Shown: positions 8,157 to 17,164, counted from the stretch's first letter. The stretch is DNA of 36,511 nt from Terriglobia bacterium (GCA_020073205.1 JAIQFR010000064.1:1-36511), one strand, 5' to 3'. Numbers and translations: made by a program. Notes: generated by a model not told the origin, from the letters alone.

Positions 8157-8447
8157 GTGAAGCTGCTGGTGATCTTCTGCTCGGGGTCGAGGATCGACGC
8201 GGTGCGCCGGCTCGTGGAGACTCGCGGCGCGCAAGGGTTCACCGAGATTCCCGAGGCGCTCGGCGCCGGGGCGACGGGACGGCATCTGGGCACGCGAGCC
8301 TATCCCGGGACCTCGGCAACGATCCTCACCGCCGTCGAGGCGGGAAAGGCGGACGAGTTGGTGGAGGCGCTGCGGGAGTTGTCGAGGACCTGCACCGTCG
8401 ACGAGGGGATCCGCGTGCTCGTCCTGCCGGTGGAACGGATGATCTAG
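8157..8447 (+). CDS. P-II-like protein (PG0541-type transporter-associated family)
   Basis: A 96-residue protein with the ferredoxin-like P-II fold pattern: MKLLVIFCSGSRIDAVRRLVE, a GFTEIPEALGAG loop region, GTRAYPGTSATILTAVE, and a C-terminal LVLPVERM. Members are usually found next to RND-type heavy-metal or multidrug exporters and are thought to modulate transport, although no exporter is visible here. The canonical P-II uridylylation tyrosine loop is not evident. The GTG at 8157 is preferred because GAGGAGGA precedes it by seven bases and the family starts here; a longer upstream reading would add a low-complexity Arg/Pro stretch. Its TAG is followed immediately by the ATG of the next gene, so the two are co-translated. 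Confidence 0.75.
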   Translation: MKLLVIFCSGSRIDAVRRLVETRGAQGFTEIPEALGAGATGRHLGTRAYPGTSATILTAVEAGKADELVEALRELSRTCTVDEGIRVLVLPVERMI

Positions 8448-8915
8448 ATGAACGACGACGCGTTTCAGGATTACTACCCGGACGACGTCAGCCATTGTTA
8501 CGGCTGTGGTCGCCTCAAGCGGGACGGGCTCCGCATCAGGAGCTACTGGGACGGAGACGAGACCGTTTGCACCTTCGAGCCTCGGAGCTGCCACACGGCG
8601 ATTCCGGGTTACGTCTACGGAGGTCTCATCGCATCGCTGATCGACTGCCACGGCACCGGAACGGCGGCCGCGGTCGCGTACCGCACCCAGGGGCGCGCGA
8701 TGGACTCCGAGCCGCCACTCCGATTCCTGACCGCGTCTCTCCAGGTCGACTGCCTTCGCCCGACGCCGCTCGGCGTGCCGCTCCAGGTCCGCGCTCGGGT
8801 CGAGGAGTTGAAGGGACGCAAGGTCACGGTAATCTCCACCGTGTCCGCGAACGGTGAAGTTTGCGCGCGCGGCCGGGTGGTGGCCGTCCAGATGCCCGAG
8901 GGTATGCTGGACTGA
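8448..8915 (+). CDS. PaaI-type hotdog-fold thioesterase
   Basis: The 155-residue protein fits the PaaI/YigI hotdog thioesterases, which hydrolyse acyl- or aryl-CoA thioesters in the cytoplasm. It has an N-terminal CYGCG motif (about 17-21), the core helix segment GYVYGGLIASLIDCHGTGTA (about 49-68) with the conserved GG and Asp, a strand LRFLTASLQVDCLRPTPLG, and the C-terminal VSANGEVCARGRVVAVQM. The Asp in LIDCHG occupies the position of the catalytic acid of this subfamily. The substrate cannot be deduced. It begins directly after the stop of the P-II-like gene and is the last clear member of that pair. The CxxCG-like motif at the N-terminus recurs in this subfamily and could be structural. 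Confidence 0.85.
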   Translation: MNDDAFQDYYPDDVSHCYGCGRLKRDGLRIRSYWDGDETVCTFEPRSCHTAIPGYVYGGLIASLIDCHGTGTAAAVAYRTQGRAMDSEPPLRFLTASLQVDCLRPTPLGVPLQVRARVEELKGRKVTVISTVSANGEVCARGRVVAVQMPEGMLD

Positions 8916-9102
8916 AAGGGACCGCGGGTGCGCCGGCCGCCATTCCGCCGACCGAGCATCGGCCGGTGCGTCAAGTTCGCTGCGATCAGATTTTCTTGGT
9001 GACCTTTCGGGATCGATCGACTCTAATCGCTTCGTCCCCGCCGGCCGCGACGGCCCGGCGGCAACGGCCCCGGACCCGCCGTGGCCGAAAGGAGAGTCTC
9101 TC

Positions 9103-9318
9103 ATGACCCGCTTCTTCGTGACGAACGAGCATCCCATCGAGCGCGGGGCGCGGATCCTGGTCGGTCTCGGGCTTTTGGCGATCGCGTTCTTTGGGCCCAA
9201 GACCCCGTGGGGATTCATCGGTGTCCTCCCGCTGCTGACGGGCGCGTCCGGAACGTGCCCGCTTTACTCCCTGCTCGGCGTTTCCACCTGCCCGGCCAGG
9301 TCGCGGAAAGCGTCTTAG
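9103..9318 (+). CDS. DUF2892 (YgaP-type) small inner-membrane protein
   Basis: A 71-residue protein with two hydrophobic helices (ARILVGLGLLAIAFFG and GFIGVLPLLTGAS) and the DUF2892 ending GTCPLYSLLGVSTCP. The opening HPIERGARILVG is also typical. Family members are small two-helix membrane proteins, sometimes fused to rhodanese domains; their role is unknown, though the paired cysteines hint at sulfur or redox work. AAAGGAGAG precedes ATG 9103. The gene stands alone between a 187-base gap upstream and the two-component locus downstream. A possible extended -10 (TCTAAT at 9022-9027) lies upstream but has no well-spaced -35. Confidence 0.82.
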   Translation: MTRFFVTNEHPIERGARILVGLGLLAIAFFGPKTPWGFIGVLPLLTGASGTCPLYSLLGVSTCPARSRKAS

Positions 9319-9464
9319 GCTCTTAGGCGAAGAGGCGAGCCTGGGCGCTCCGGATGCTCGGGGACGCTTCCCTCCCCGGGCCAGCGCTGCGCACGTTCGC
9401 GTGAAACGCGGCCGGAGCGGCCTCCCCTTTTGACATCGCGTGAGCCCGGAGCATAGGCTGGGGC

Positions 9465-12400
9465 GTGATTTCAGGAAGGGATGTCCCGACAGCCGCCCCG
9501 GCGATGATCCTCGTGGCCCTGCTCTCGGGCGGCCTCCCCGCCGCCCGAGCGGTCGATCCCCACTTCGAGCGCGTGGGGGCCGACGCCGCCCCCCGCCTGG
9601 AGATCGTCACGACCATCTATCAGGATCGGAGCGGGTTCATCTGGCTGGGCTCGCGCGAAGGGCTCACCCTGTACGACGGAAACGCGTTCACGCTCTTCGA
9701 GCACGACGCGGCCGACCCGAACTCGATCGCCGACAACGCGATTCGCACGCTCTACGAGGACCGACGAGGCAACCTCTGGGCCGGGACGAACACCGGCGGG
9801 CTCGATCGCCTCGACCTCGCGACCCGCGCCTTCCATCACTTCCGCCACGATGCCGACGACCCCTCGTCCCTGAGCTACGACAGCGTTTACGCGATCGTCG
9901 AGGACCGGGACGGAGTCCTCTGGGTCGGAACCCAGCGCGGGCTCAACCGTCTCGACCCGACGACCGGGAGATTCCAGCGGTTCCTGGCCGATGCGTCCCG
10001 GCCCGGCACACTCGGAGGCGACTACGTGACCTGCCTCTTGGTGGATCGCTCCGAGCGCCTTTGGGTCGGCACGCTGGGGGGAGGCCTGGGCCTCTACGAC
10101 CGGGCAACCGGCCGGTTCACCGTTTACCGGCACAGCGACGCCCGGCCTGCCTCACTGGGCGACGACGCCGTCTTCGCGCTTCTCGAGGATGATTCGGGCG
10201 GCATCTGGGTGGGAACCAATTCGGGCCTGGACCTCATGGATGCCGCCACGGGCCGGTTCCGCCATTTCCGTCACGACGCCAAGGATCCCGCCAGCCTGAG
10301 CTACCCGCTGGTGACGTCGCTCGCCTCGGGTCCGCCGGGGAGGATCTGGGTCGGCACTTACGGGGGAGGACTGAACGAGCACGACGTCGCGACCGGTACG
10401 TTCCGGACGTTCCGGCGTGATGCGCCGGAGGGCACAGGCCCCAGCGACGACAAGGTGATCTCCCTCCTGACCGACCGCGGCGGAACGCTGTGGATCGGCA
10501 CTTGGGGAGGTGGTCTCACCCGTCTTCGACGGTCCGCCCTCCAGTTCGCGTCGGCGTCTGCGAAGGTCCCGGCTCCCGCCGGCCTCGCGGACCTCGACGT
10601 GAGCAGTCTCGGCCGCGACCCGCAGGACGGAGTCTGGATCGGGACGGGCACGGGGCAGTTGCTGAGATTCGACGCGGCAGACGGATCCTGGAGACGCTTC
10701 CTCGGCGACGCGAAGGTGGCCATCCTCGGCATCACCTGGACGCGGGACGGAGGCATCTGCGCAGGAACGACCAGGGGGCTCGTTCGTCTCGATCCGAGAA
10801 CGGGCAAGACCCGGCTCCTCCACTACGACCCCCACGATGCCACGAGCCTCGGTCCGGGGTACGTCAAGACCATCCTCGAGGACCGGGAGGGGCGACTCTG
10901 GGTCGGCACCGGCGAGGGGGGACTGCAGAGGCTGGACCCGGGAGGCCGGGTCATCGAGCGGTTTCGCCCTCGGGCGAACGAGCCCTCATCCCTGAGCGAC
11001 GACTACATCACGGCGCTCCTCGAGGATCGCCGCGGCACGCTCTGGGTCGGGACGCGCTCGGGGGGCGTCAACGCGCTCGACCCTCGGACGAACCGCGCGG
11101 TTCGCTACCAGCCCGTCCCGGGACGGACCGACGGCATCAGTCACCACACGGTCACCTCGATCCTCGAGGATTCGAGGGGTCGGCTCTGGATCGGAACGGC
11201 CGGCGGCGGGCTGAACCGCGTCGAGACGACGGCCGGTGGGGAGCGAGCGCGTTTCGCGCGGTTCACGACCGCCGAGGGGCTGGCCGACAACAACGTGATG
11301 GCAATCCTCGAAGACGATGACGGCAGCCTCTGGCTCAGCACGAAGGGCGGACTCTCGCGGTTCGATCCGGCGACGGGAGCGTTCTCGAACTTCCTCGTGG
11401 CCGACGGTCTCCCGTCGGTCGAATTCGAGCCCGGGTCCGCGATCAGGGTCGGCTCCACCCTCTACTTCGGAACGGTGAAGTGGCTCGCCGCCGTGGCCGC
11501 CGGGACCCCCTTCCCCCGCGCCGACACCTCCCCGACCGTGATCACGTCGCTTCGCGGCGCGACCTCCGAGCTGAAGGGAGAGCGGCCCGCCTGGGGCCTC
11601 GAGCACCTCGAGGTTCCTTACGGCGACTGGCTTTCCCTCGAGCTCGCCGTGCTCGACTACAGCTCCGAGCAGAGGCACGCCTACGCCTACCGGCTGGGTG
11701 AGGCGCGCGCCGACTGGGTGAGCCTGGGGGGACGCCGGGCGATCACCTTCACCGACCTGGCGCCCGGGACGTACGAGTTCTCGGCGAAAGGACGCAACTA
11801 CCAAGGGATGTGGAGCGAGACGGCGCATCCTCTGAGGATCACGGTCGTCCCTCCGTTCTGGATGACCCTGTGGTTCCGCGCCTGCGTCGTGCTCGGAGTC
11901 GTCGGCTCGGCGGTCCTCATGCACCGGGTACGCACCGCGGCCCTCAAGAAGCGGAACCGCGAGCTGCTCGAGCTGCACGAGCAGAACGAGCGCGCGCGCG
12001 AGGACCTCAACCGCGCCTACGAGAGGCTCCGGCTCCTCGCAAGGCGCCTCGAGGTCGCCAAGGAGGAGGAGCGCAAGAGCATCGCACGTGAGCTGCACGA
12101 CGAGCTGGGACCGACCCTGACCGCCGTCGTCATCAACCTGCAGCTCCTCAAGGACTCCTCGGATCCCGAGCGGAGAGCCCGGAGGATCGCGGACACCGTG
12201 GAGATCGTGGACAGGATGGTCCAGAGGGTCCGTGACCTCTCCCTCGACCTCCGCCCGCCGCTGCTGGACGAGATGGGGCTCGTGACGGCCCTGCGCGGGT
12301 ATCTCGAGACCCAGGCCGAGCGGTCGGGCGTCGAGATCGAGGTCCGCGGGGACGGGATCGTGGAAGGACTCCCTCCCGAGGTCGAGATCGTCGCCTTCCG

Positions 12401-12683
12401 GGTCGTGCAGGAGGCGGTGACGAACGTGCTCCGCCACGCGGGAGCGAGCCGCGTCGTCGTGGCCGTCGAGCGCGTGGGCGAGCGTCTCCTCGTCTCCGTC
12501 GAGGACGACGGAAAGGGATTCGACACGAAGGGCAGATTGGAGACGGCCGCCACGGGCAAGGCCCTGGGGCTCCTGGGCATGCAGGAGAGGGTGCGCATGC
12601 TGGACGGCGAGTTCGAGATCGAGTCCGTGCCCGGCAAGGGGACGCACGTCCGAGCGAGCCTCCCGCTGGAGGCGGTCGCGTGA
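9465..12683 (+). CDS. Two-component regulator-propeller sensor histidine kinase (reg_prop, Y_Y_Y, HisKA_3)
   Basis: The 1072-residue sensor has a hydrophobic leader (about 14-28, AMILVALLSGGLPAARA), then about a dozen reg_prop blades over residues 40-650, each recognisable as EDRxGxLWVGTxxGGLxRxD, which should form two seven-bladed propellers outside the membrane. A Y_Y_Y Ig-like domain (about 735-795), one transmembrane helix (about 800-825), a coiled coil (KKRNRELLELHEQNERARED), a HisKA_3 domain with His878 in ARELHDELGPTL, and a HATPase_c domain with N-box Asn987 and the GLLGM G-box follow. HisKA_3 is the NarX/DesK type. No receiver is fused. The stop overlaps the start of the response regulator (GTGA). 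GTG 9465 gives the full leader; ATG 9504 is an alternative start. The ligand is unknown; homologous propellers sense saccharides. Confidence 0.93.
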   Translation: MISGRDVPTAAPAMILVALLSGGLPAARAVDPHFERVGADAAPRLEIVTTIYQDRSGFIWLGSREGLTLYDGNAFTLFEHDAADPNSIADNAIRTLYEDRRGNLWAGTNTGGLDRLDLATRAFHHFRHDADDPSSLSYDSVYAIVEDRDGVLWVGTQRGLNRLDPTTGRFQRFLADASRPGTLGGDYVTCLLVDRSERLWVGTLGGGLGLYDRATGRFTVYRHSDARPASLGDDAVFALLEDDSGGIWVGTNSGLDLMDAATGRFRHFRHDAKDPASLSYPLVTSLASGPPGRIWVGTYGGGLNEHDVATGTFRTFRRDAPEGTGPSDDKVISLLTDRGGTLWIGTWGGGLTRLRRSALQFASASAKVPAPAGLADLDVSSLGRDPQDGVWIGTGTGQLLRFDAADGSWRRFLGDAKVAILGITWTRDGGICAGTTRGLVRLDPRTGKTRLLHYDPHDATSLGPGYVKTILEDREGRLWVGTGEGGLQRLDPGGRVIERFRPRANEPSSLSDDYITALLEDRRGTLWVGTRSGGVNALDPRTNRAVRYQPVPGRTDGISHHTVTSILEDSRGRLWIGTAGGGLNRVETTAGGERARFARFTTAEGLADNNVMAILEDDDGSLWLSTKGGLSRFDPATGAFSNFLVADGLPSVEFEPGSAIRVGSTLYFGTVKWLAAVAAGTPFPRADTSPTVITSLRGATSELKGERPAWGLEHLEVPYGDWLSLELAVLDYSSEQRHAYAYRLGEARADWVSLGGRRAITFTDLAPGTYEFSAKGRNYQGMWSETAHPLRITVVPPFWMTLWFRACVVLGVVGSAVLMHRVRTAALKKRNRELLELHEQNERAREDLNRAYERLRLLARRLEVAKEEERKSIARELHDELGPTLTAVVINLQLLKDSSDPERRARRIADTVEIVDRMVQRVRDLSLDLRPPLLDEMGLVTALRGYLETQAERSGVEIEVRGDGIVEGLPPEVEIVAFRVVQEAVTNVLRHAGASRVVVAVERVGERLLVSVEDDGKGFDTKGRLETAATGKALGLLGMQERVRMLDGEFEIESVPGKGTHVRASLPLEAVA

Positions 12684-13333
12684 GCGCCGTGAGGATTCTC
12701 CTCGCCGACGACCACACGCTCGTGCGCGCGGGGATCCGGTCGCTCCTGGAGTCGGTGGGGGGCCTCGAGGTCGTCGCCGAATCGGGAGACGGGCGCGAGG
12801 CGCTCGAGCTGATCATCCGGCACCGTCCCGACGTCGCCCTCCTCGACATCGGAATGCCCGGACTGAGCGGGATCGAGGTGGCGCGGCGCGCTTCCCAGGA
12901 ATCCCCGCGCACGCGGGTCATCATTCTGTCGATGCACGCCGACGCGACCTACGTGCGCCAGGCGATGCGCGCGGGCGTCGCGGGCTACCTTCTCAAGGGC
13001 GCTGCGGTGGCCGAGCTGCCGCTCGCCGTGCAGTCGGTGATGCGCGGAGAGAAGTACCTCACCCCCCGGATCTCGCAGACGATCGTGGACGGCTTCCTGC
13101 GGGAGGGGCGGGACGAGGCCGGTCCGCTGGAAGGACTGACCGACCGGCAGCGGGAGATCCTGCAGCTCATCGCCGAGGGGAAATCCACCAAGGAGATCGC
13201 CCAGGTTCTCGACCTGAGCGTCAAGACGGTCGAAACCCACCGCATGAGGATCATGGAGCGGCTGGCCATCCGCGACGTCCCCGGCCTGGTCCGTTTCGCC
13301 ATCCGCGCCGGCCTCGTCTCCTCGAACGAGTAG
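12680..13333 (+). CDS. NarL/FixJ-type response regulator
   Basis: The 217-residue cognate regulator of the upstream kinase, read by GTGA overlap. The receiver spans about residues 4-120 with the acidic pair in LADDHT, the phospho-acceptor Asp56 in LLDIGMPG, and a conserved Lys in GYLLKGAA. The LuxR-type helix-turn-helix is at about 153-200 (LTDRQREILQLIAEGKSTKEIAQ, then SVKTVETHRMRIMERL). Phosphorylation by the His878 kinase should enable DNA binding. Targets are unknown; the GGGGA-containing inverted repeats right behind the gene are possible sites (inference). A GC-rich hairpin follows the stop. Confidence 0.94.
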   Translation: MSAVRILLADDHTLVRAGIRSLLESVGGLEVVAESGDGREALELIIRHRPDVALLDIGMPGLSGIEVARRASQESPRTRVIILSMHADATYVRQAMRAGVAGYLLKGAAVAELPLAVQSVMRGEKYLTPRISQTIVDGFLREGRDEAGPLEGLTDRQREILQLIAEGKSTKEIAQVLDLSVKTVETHRMRIMERLAIRDVPGLVRFAIRAGLVSSNE

Positions 13334-13387
13334 CCCCCCGACCGACCCCGACCAGGGGATTCTTCCGAGGGACGGGGGGAGTTTTCC
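13334..13387 (+). terminator. Possible terminator after the response regulator
   Basis: CCCCCCG (13334-13340) can pair with CGGGGGG (13373-13379), followed by AGTTTTCCCC. The stem is GC-rich and a short T run follows, but the loop is over 30 bases, so this is a weak call. The same stretch also holds the GGGGATTC/GAATCCCC inverted repeat and may instead be regulatory. Confidence 0.35.
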
Positions 13388-13408
13388 CCTGTTTGTCAGG
13401 GAATCCCC
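13355..13408. promoter_or_regulatory. Nested GGGGA/TCCCC inverted repeats upstream of the lone receiver gene
   Basis: GGGGATTC (13355-13362) and GAATCCCC (13401-13408) form an 8-bp inverted repeat, and GGGGA-GTTT-TCCCC (about 13376-13389) lies between them. Such nested dyads in an intergenic gap between two regulator genes suggest operator sites. No clear -35/-10 pair is visible. A related GGGGGAATCCCCC dyad occurs at 17176-17188. Confidence 0.35.
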
Positions 13409-13508
13409 GATGGTCCCGCTTCGTGCGTCGTCGAATACTGGTCGCGACATCGTTCCTGTCCCGCGACCGCGGGCCGAGGGGCGCGGATCGAGCGGAGTGG
13501 GAGAGCTC

Positions 13509-13964
13509 ATGACGGCCGATGCCCGGTTGCTTCTGGTCGACGGAAACGACGATTTCCTGGACGGGCTCTCGGCCTGGATCGCCGCGTGCCGCGGCTTCCA
13601 GGTGGTCGGGGTGGCTCATTCGGCGAACGAGGCCTTCGAGCGGATCGACCTCTTGGCGCCGGACATGGTCCTGATGGACGTGACGCTGCCGGACATGAAC
13701 GGGCTCGACGCCACGCGCCGGATCAAGTCGCGAGCCGGCGCCCCCCTCGTCATCCTCATGACCTTTCTCGACAGCGGCGCGGCCCGCGCGGAGGCCAAGG
13801 CGGCGGGCGCCGACGGGTGCCTGTCGAAGTCCGAGATCACCGGCGAGTTCTCGAGGGTCGTCGGGACGCTCTGGCGGCTGCGCCTCGGTCGCCCGGGGTG
13901 GAGCGGAGCGGTTCCCGGAGTGGCCCACCCGAATCCGGGAAAGAAGCGCGAGATCGAGGAATGA
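13509..13964 (+). CDS. Stand-alone receiver (CheY-like) protein
   Basis: The 151-residue protein holds one receiver domain: LLLVDGNDDFLDGL (acidic pocket), Asp57 in LMDVTLPDMNG, Thr in LMTFLD and Lys107 in GCLSKSEI. It ends in a short basic tail (HPNPGKKREIEE) with no DNA-binding or enzymatic domain, so it acts by protein contact or as a phosphate sink. ATG 13509 is preferred, with GGGAGAG upstream; an extension to 13410 would add an unrelated Arg/Pro-rich lead. It is 176 bases after the NarL-type regulator and may be phosphorylated by the same kinase (inference from neighbourhood). The GND triplet in the acidic pocket differs from the usual D-D pair: the first acidic position is retained as Asp, the second is moved. 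Confidence 0.85.
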   Translation: MTADARLLLVDGNDDFLDGLSAWIAACRGFQVVGVAHSANEAFERIDLLAPDMVLMDVTLPDMNGLDATRRIKSRAGAPLVILMTFLDSGAARAEAKAAGADGCLSKSEITGEFSRVVGTLWRLRLGRPGWSGAVPGVAHPNPGKKREIEE

Positions 13965-14087
13965 ACCCGCGAGTCAACGAAACCAGATATCGATCGACCC
14001 GGGGAGCAGGCCGGCGCCGTCGCGTCGACGGCGGGGCTCTCGCCGAGGCGCTCGAGCACGAGAGAAAGAGAGAAGGAGGAGGAGTTC

Positions 14088-14774
14088 ATGAGACAGAGAC
14101 GCGTTCCCATCGCCGCGGCGCTTCTCGCGCTCGGCGGGGTGTGGCTCGCCTCGCCACCGAGCCAGGCCCTGAACACGAAGCAGTTGAACCTGGCCGACAT
14201 GGTCCGGCAGTCCGCAGAGATCGTCTCCGGAACGGTCACGGCGGTGGACCAGGGGATCGACCAGCGCGGATTGCCCTACACGCAGGTTCAGGTGAAGGTC
14301 GCCGAGACGATCCGGGGCACCGCCGTCCCTACCCTCACGTTCCGCCAGTTCGGCCTCCAAACGGCGCAGCCTGCCGCCGACGGCCGCAAGTTCCTCGGCC
14401 TCGTGGCCGGGATGCCTCGCTACGCGAAGGGTGATCAGGTGTTCCTGTTCCTCTCGCAGCCCTCGACGATCGGACTCCGCACCACCGTCGGCCTCGAGCA
14501 GGGGCGATTCGCGCTCCGCGGCGGGAACCTCTACAACGGCGCGAACAACGCCGGACTGTTCCGGGGCGTGGACCTGGCGAAGGCGCGCCTCAACGTCAAC
14601 GAGAAGTCCATGGTCGCCACGCAGCAGGGAGCAGTCCATGGCGACACCTTCCTCGGCCTCGTCCGCCGCGCGGTGAGCGAGAAATGGTGGGACACGCCGC
14701 CCGAGGCGCCCAAGCCGCCCGTCGCGACTCGGCCCCAGGTCAGGGTGGTCAAGGAAGGAGGGCTGGCCCAATGA
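14088..14774 (+). CDS. Secreted protein of unknown function
   Basis: A 228-residue protein with a clear signal peptide (MRQRRVPIAAALLALGGVWLA, cleavage near SQA-LN). The mature part begins with LNTKQLNLADMVRQSAEIVSGTVTAV, a small beta-rich domain seen at the front of many secreted bacterial proteins that act as substrates or partners of export (OB-like by appearance; the name is not certain). KGDQVFLFLSQPSTIGLRTTVGLEQGRF follows. No catalytic motif is visible. AAGGAGGAGGAG before ATG 14088 is a very strong ribosome-binding site. Its TGA overlaps the ATG of the metalloprotease-like gene (ATGA), so the two proteins are coupled and may form a pair. Confidence 0.75.
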   Translation: MRQRRVPIAAALLALGGVWLASPPSQALNTKQLNLADMVRQSAEIVSGTVTAVDQGIDQRGLPYTQVQVKVAETIRGTAVPTLTFRQFGLQTAQPAADGRKFLGLVAGMPRYAKGDQVFLFLSQPSTIGLRTTVGLEQGRFALRGGNLYNGANNAGLFRGVDLAKARLNVNEKSMVATQQGAVHGDTFLGLVRRAVSEKWWDTPPEAPKPPVATRPQVRVVKEGGLAQ

Positions 14775-17164
14775 AAGACCGGAAGACGATCAGGACCCTT
14801 GCCATGCTCACCGTGGTGGCGGCGCTTGCCTGCGCGACGGCCTTCGCGGGTGGCCCCCTCGCCATCTTCGATCCCGCCACCAAGACTCCCTATTCCTGGC
14901 CGGGCGCCAACGCGCCGGTGTACACGGACCTCGGCGCGCTCGGCCAGCTCACCAATGCCCAGGCGAATGCGATGGTGCAATTCTCGATCAATCAGTGGAA
15001 CGCGGTCCCCACGTCCTCGTTCACGGGCGCGATCGCCGGCGATTTCGCCTCGATCGGCCTGCCGGACATCGACGCATCGAACGTCGGCCTCGTCCTCGGC
15101 CCCTGGAACGGCGGCGGCGTCCACATCGTTTACGACGCGGACGGATCGATCACGGATTCGATCTTCGGCCCCTACTCGGGCGTTCTCGGGTTCACGACCA
15201 TCGAGTACGTCGGCGACGCCCACCCGGACATCCTCGAAGTCACCATGATCCTGAGCGGCAGCTCCGTTCCCGAACCGCCCACGAGCGCGAGCGTCGCCTC
15301 CCAGCAATTCGCCGGGGTGGTGACCCACGAGTTCGGGCACGCCATCAACCTGGCTCACAGCCAGACGAACGGTCAGATCATCCTCTACTACGATCCGTGG
15401 TCGGGCCCTGCCGGGTGCGATACGCCGTACGCCGGCTTCCCCTCGAGCAACGACATCGACACGATGTACCCTTTCACCAACCTCAGCCAGACCGGCATCG
15501 CCGAGTCCACTGTGGACGTCACCGACGACAAATCCGCGCTTTCCGACATCTATCCCGGCGCCGGCTGGCCCGCCGCCTACCCGTCCATCCGCGGGACGAT
15601 CTACGTCCCAGAGCGCGCGAACACGCCCCAGAGGACCGCCTTCACGGGCGCCAACATCATCGCCCGCAACGTCGCGAACCCGTGGATGGACGCGATCTCG
15701 GCGATCTCCGGCGACTTCTCGCAGGGGATGGCAGGACCCGACGGCGCCTACGCGTTCCACGGCCTGACGCCGGGGGCCTCCTACGTGGTGTACGTCGATG
15801 GCGTCTTGTATGGCGCCTTCTCCACCCCCTACCGCACGGTGTTGCCGGGTCCCGAGGAGTACTGGAACGGCGCTGCCGAGTCCGGTGACGGCGTGACCGA
15901 CGACCGGTGCGCCTGGCAGGCGATCCACCTCACCGCCGGCAGTGCCGCCATCGCCGACGTGACGTTCAACAAGTTCAAGGGCGCCCCCGAGCTCATCCCG
16001 ATCGATCTGCCCAACTCGAGCATCGCCGAGCTCTCCGGCGACGGGCAGGTGGCCATCGGTTACAGCGACTTGGGCTTGATCCGCTGGACTCCCTCGGGGA
16101 CCGACATCATCGGTGGCGACTACCGCTCTCCGCAGATGGCCATCTCCCGCGACGGCCGGACCCTCGTCGCCAGCACGTCGGACGCGGACGGAAACGTGGT
16201 CGCCGGGATCTGGATGGGCGGGCAAGACTGGATGGGCCTGGGTGGCCTCCCCGGCGGCAGCTCGTGCGATGGGGACCTGTCGAGCGGCTGGGGAGTCTCC
16301 GACGACCGGACCGTGGTCGGCCTGGGCTGGCTCGGCTGCACGTCCACCAGCGGGTTCCGGTGGACGAGCGCCACCGGTATGACGAGCCTCGGCAACCTCG
16401 GTAGCGCCGATTTCGGCGCCAGTCGTGCGGACAGGATCTCCGCGGATGCCTCGACCATCGTCGGGTGGGACCGGGACGACACCGGGTTCTGGCGCGGCGC
16501 CATCTGGCACCATGGCCAGGAGTCGATCGTCCACCAGCCTCCGGCGCTCTGCTGCGACGGGGACGGTTGCCTCCTCGACACGGTCGGCGAAGCCGGAGCG
16601 GTCAATCCCGACGGGTCGATCGTCCTCGGCGATTACTACTCGGTCCCTCGCGTCTACGAGGATCCCTTTAGCGGCGATGTCTACCACTACTGCGACTCGG
16701 TCCCCTGGAGGCTCGACCCTGGCACCGGGCTCGCCGAGCCGATCGGGGGTTACCTCCCCGATTTCGGCCTCACGACGCACGCGTTCGACCTGAGTGACGA
16801 CGGCGGGGTCCTCGTAGGCCGCGCCGATCCATTCGACTGGGGCGCCAGCGTCCCCCTCATCTGGACGGCTCCCACGGGCTGGATGGACTTCCAGGGGTTC
16901 CTGGCCTCGCAGGGGACCCTCGCGAGCGACTGGCTGCTGTTGACCGCCGGCACGGTCTCGGCGGACGGGACCGTCGTGGGAGGGTGGGGTTACTCCCCCT
17001 TCTCGCGCCAGGGATGGATCGTGAACATGCCGAAGGTCGTGATCTGCCACGCACCGAAGGGGAACCCGTCGAACAAGAGGACGATCGATGTCGCGTGGCC
17101 CGGCGGTCTTGCCGACCACCTGGCCCACGGGGACACGATCGGCCTTTGCGGTAACGGCCAGTAA
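14771..17164 (+). CDS. Secreted zinc-metalloprotease-like protein with HAF repeats
   Basis: The 797-residue protein starts with a signal peptide (TLAMLTVVAALACATAFA). Residues 186-196 read HEFGHAINLAH, the HExxHxxGxxH-like zinc site of matrixin/metzincin peptidases, with Glu187 as base; a Met (DTMYPF) follows about 40 residues later as expected for a Met-turn. A carboxypeptidase-regulatory-like region (about 275-410) leads to beta-strand repeats of the HAF type (GDGQVAIGYSD, DRTVVGLGWLG, DASTIVGWDRDD, DGGVLVGRAD), probably a propeller. The C-terminus (VVICHAPKGNPSNKRTIDV, then HLAHGDTIGLC) is a motif seen at the end of many exported bacterial proteins. The third zinc ligand is His196, four residues earlier than the Gly-containing consensus predicts, so activity is likely but not certain. 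It overlaps the preceding gene by ATGA. Confidence 0.82.
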   Translation: MKDRKTIRTLAMLTVVAALACATAFAGGPLAIFDPATKTPYSWPGANAPVYTDLGALGQLTNAQANAMVQFSINQWNAVPTSSFTGAIAGDFASIGLPDIDASNVGLVLGPWNGGGVHIVYDADGSITDSIFGPYSGVLGFTTIEYVGDAHPDILEVTMILSGSSVPEPPTSASVASQQFAGVVTHEFGHAINLAHSQTNGQIILYYDPWSGPAGCDTPYAGFPSSNDIDTMYPFTNLSQTGIAESTVDVTDDKSALSDIYPGAGWPAAYPSIRGTIYVPERANTPQRTAFTGANIIARNVANPWMDAISAISGDFSQGMAGPDGAYAFHGLTPGASYVVYVDGVLYGAFSTPYRTVLPGPEEYWNGAAESGDGVTDDRCAWQAIHLTAGSAAIADVTFNKFKGAPELIPIDLPNSSIAELSGDGQVAIGYSDLGLIRWTPSGTDIIGGDYRSPQMAISRDGRTLVASTSDADGNVVAGIWMGGQDWMGLGGLPGGSSCDGDLSSGWGVSDDRTVVGLGWLGCTSTSGFRWTSATGMTSLGNLGSADFGASRADRISADASTIVGWDRDDTGFWRGAIWHHGQESIVHQPPALCCDGDGCLLDTVGEAGAVNPDGSIVLGDYYSVPRVYEDPFSGDVYHYCDSVPWRLDPGTGLAEPIGGYLPDFGLTTHAFDLSDDGGVLVGRADPFDWGASVPLIWTAPTGWMDFQGFLASQGTLASDWLLLTAGTVSADGTVVGGWGYSPFSRQGWIVNMPKVVICHAPKGNPSNKRTIDVAWPGGLADHLAHGDTIGLCGNGQ

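Noticed and set aside
9022-9027. TCTAAT -10 with TTGGTG -35 upstream of the DUF2892 gene
   Set aside because: Spacing of 20 bases is too long for a confident promoter.
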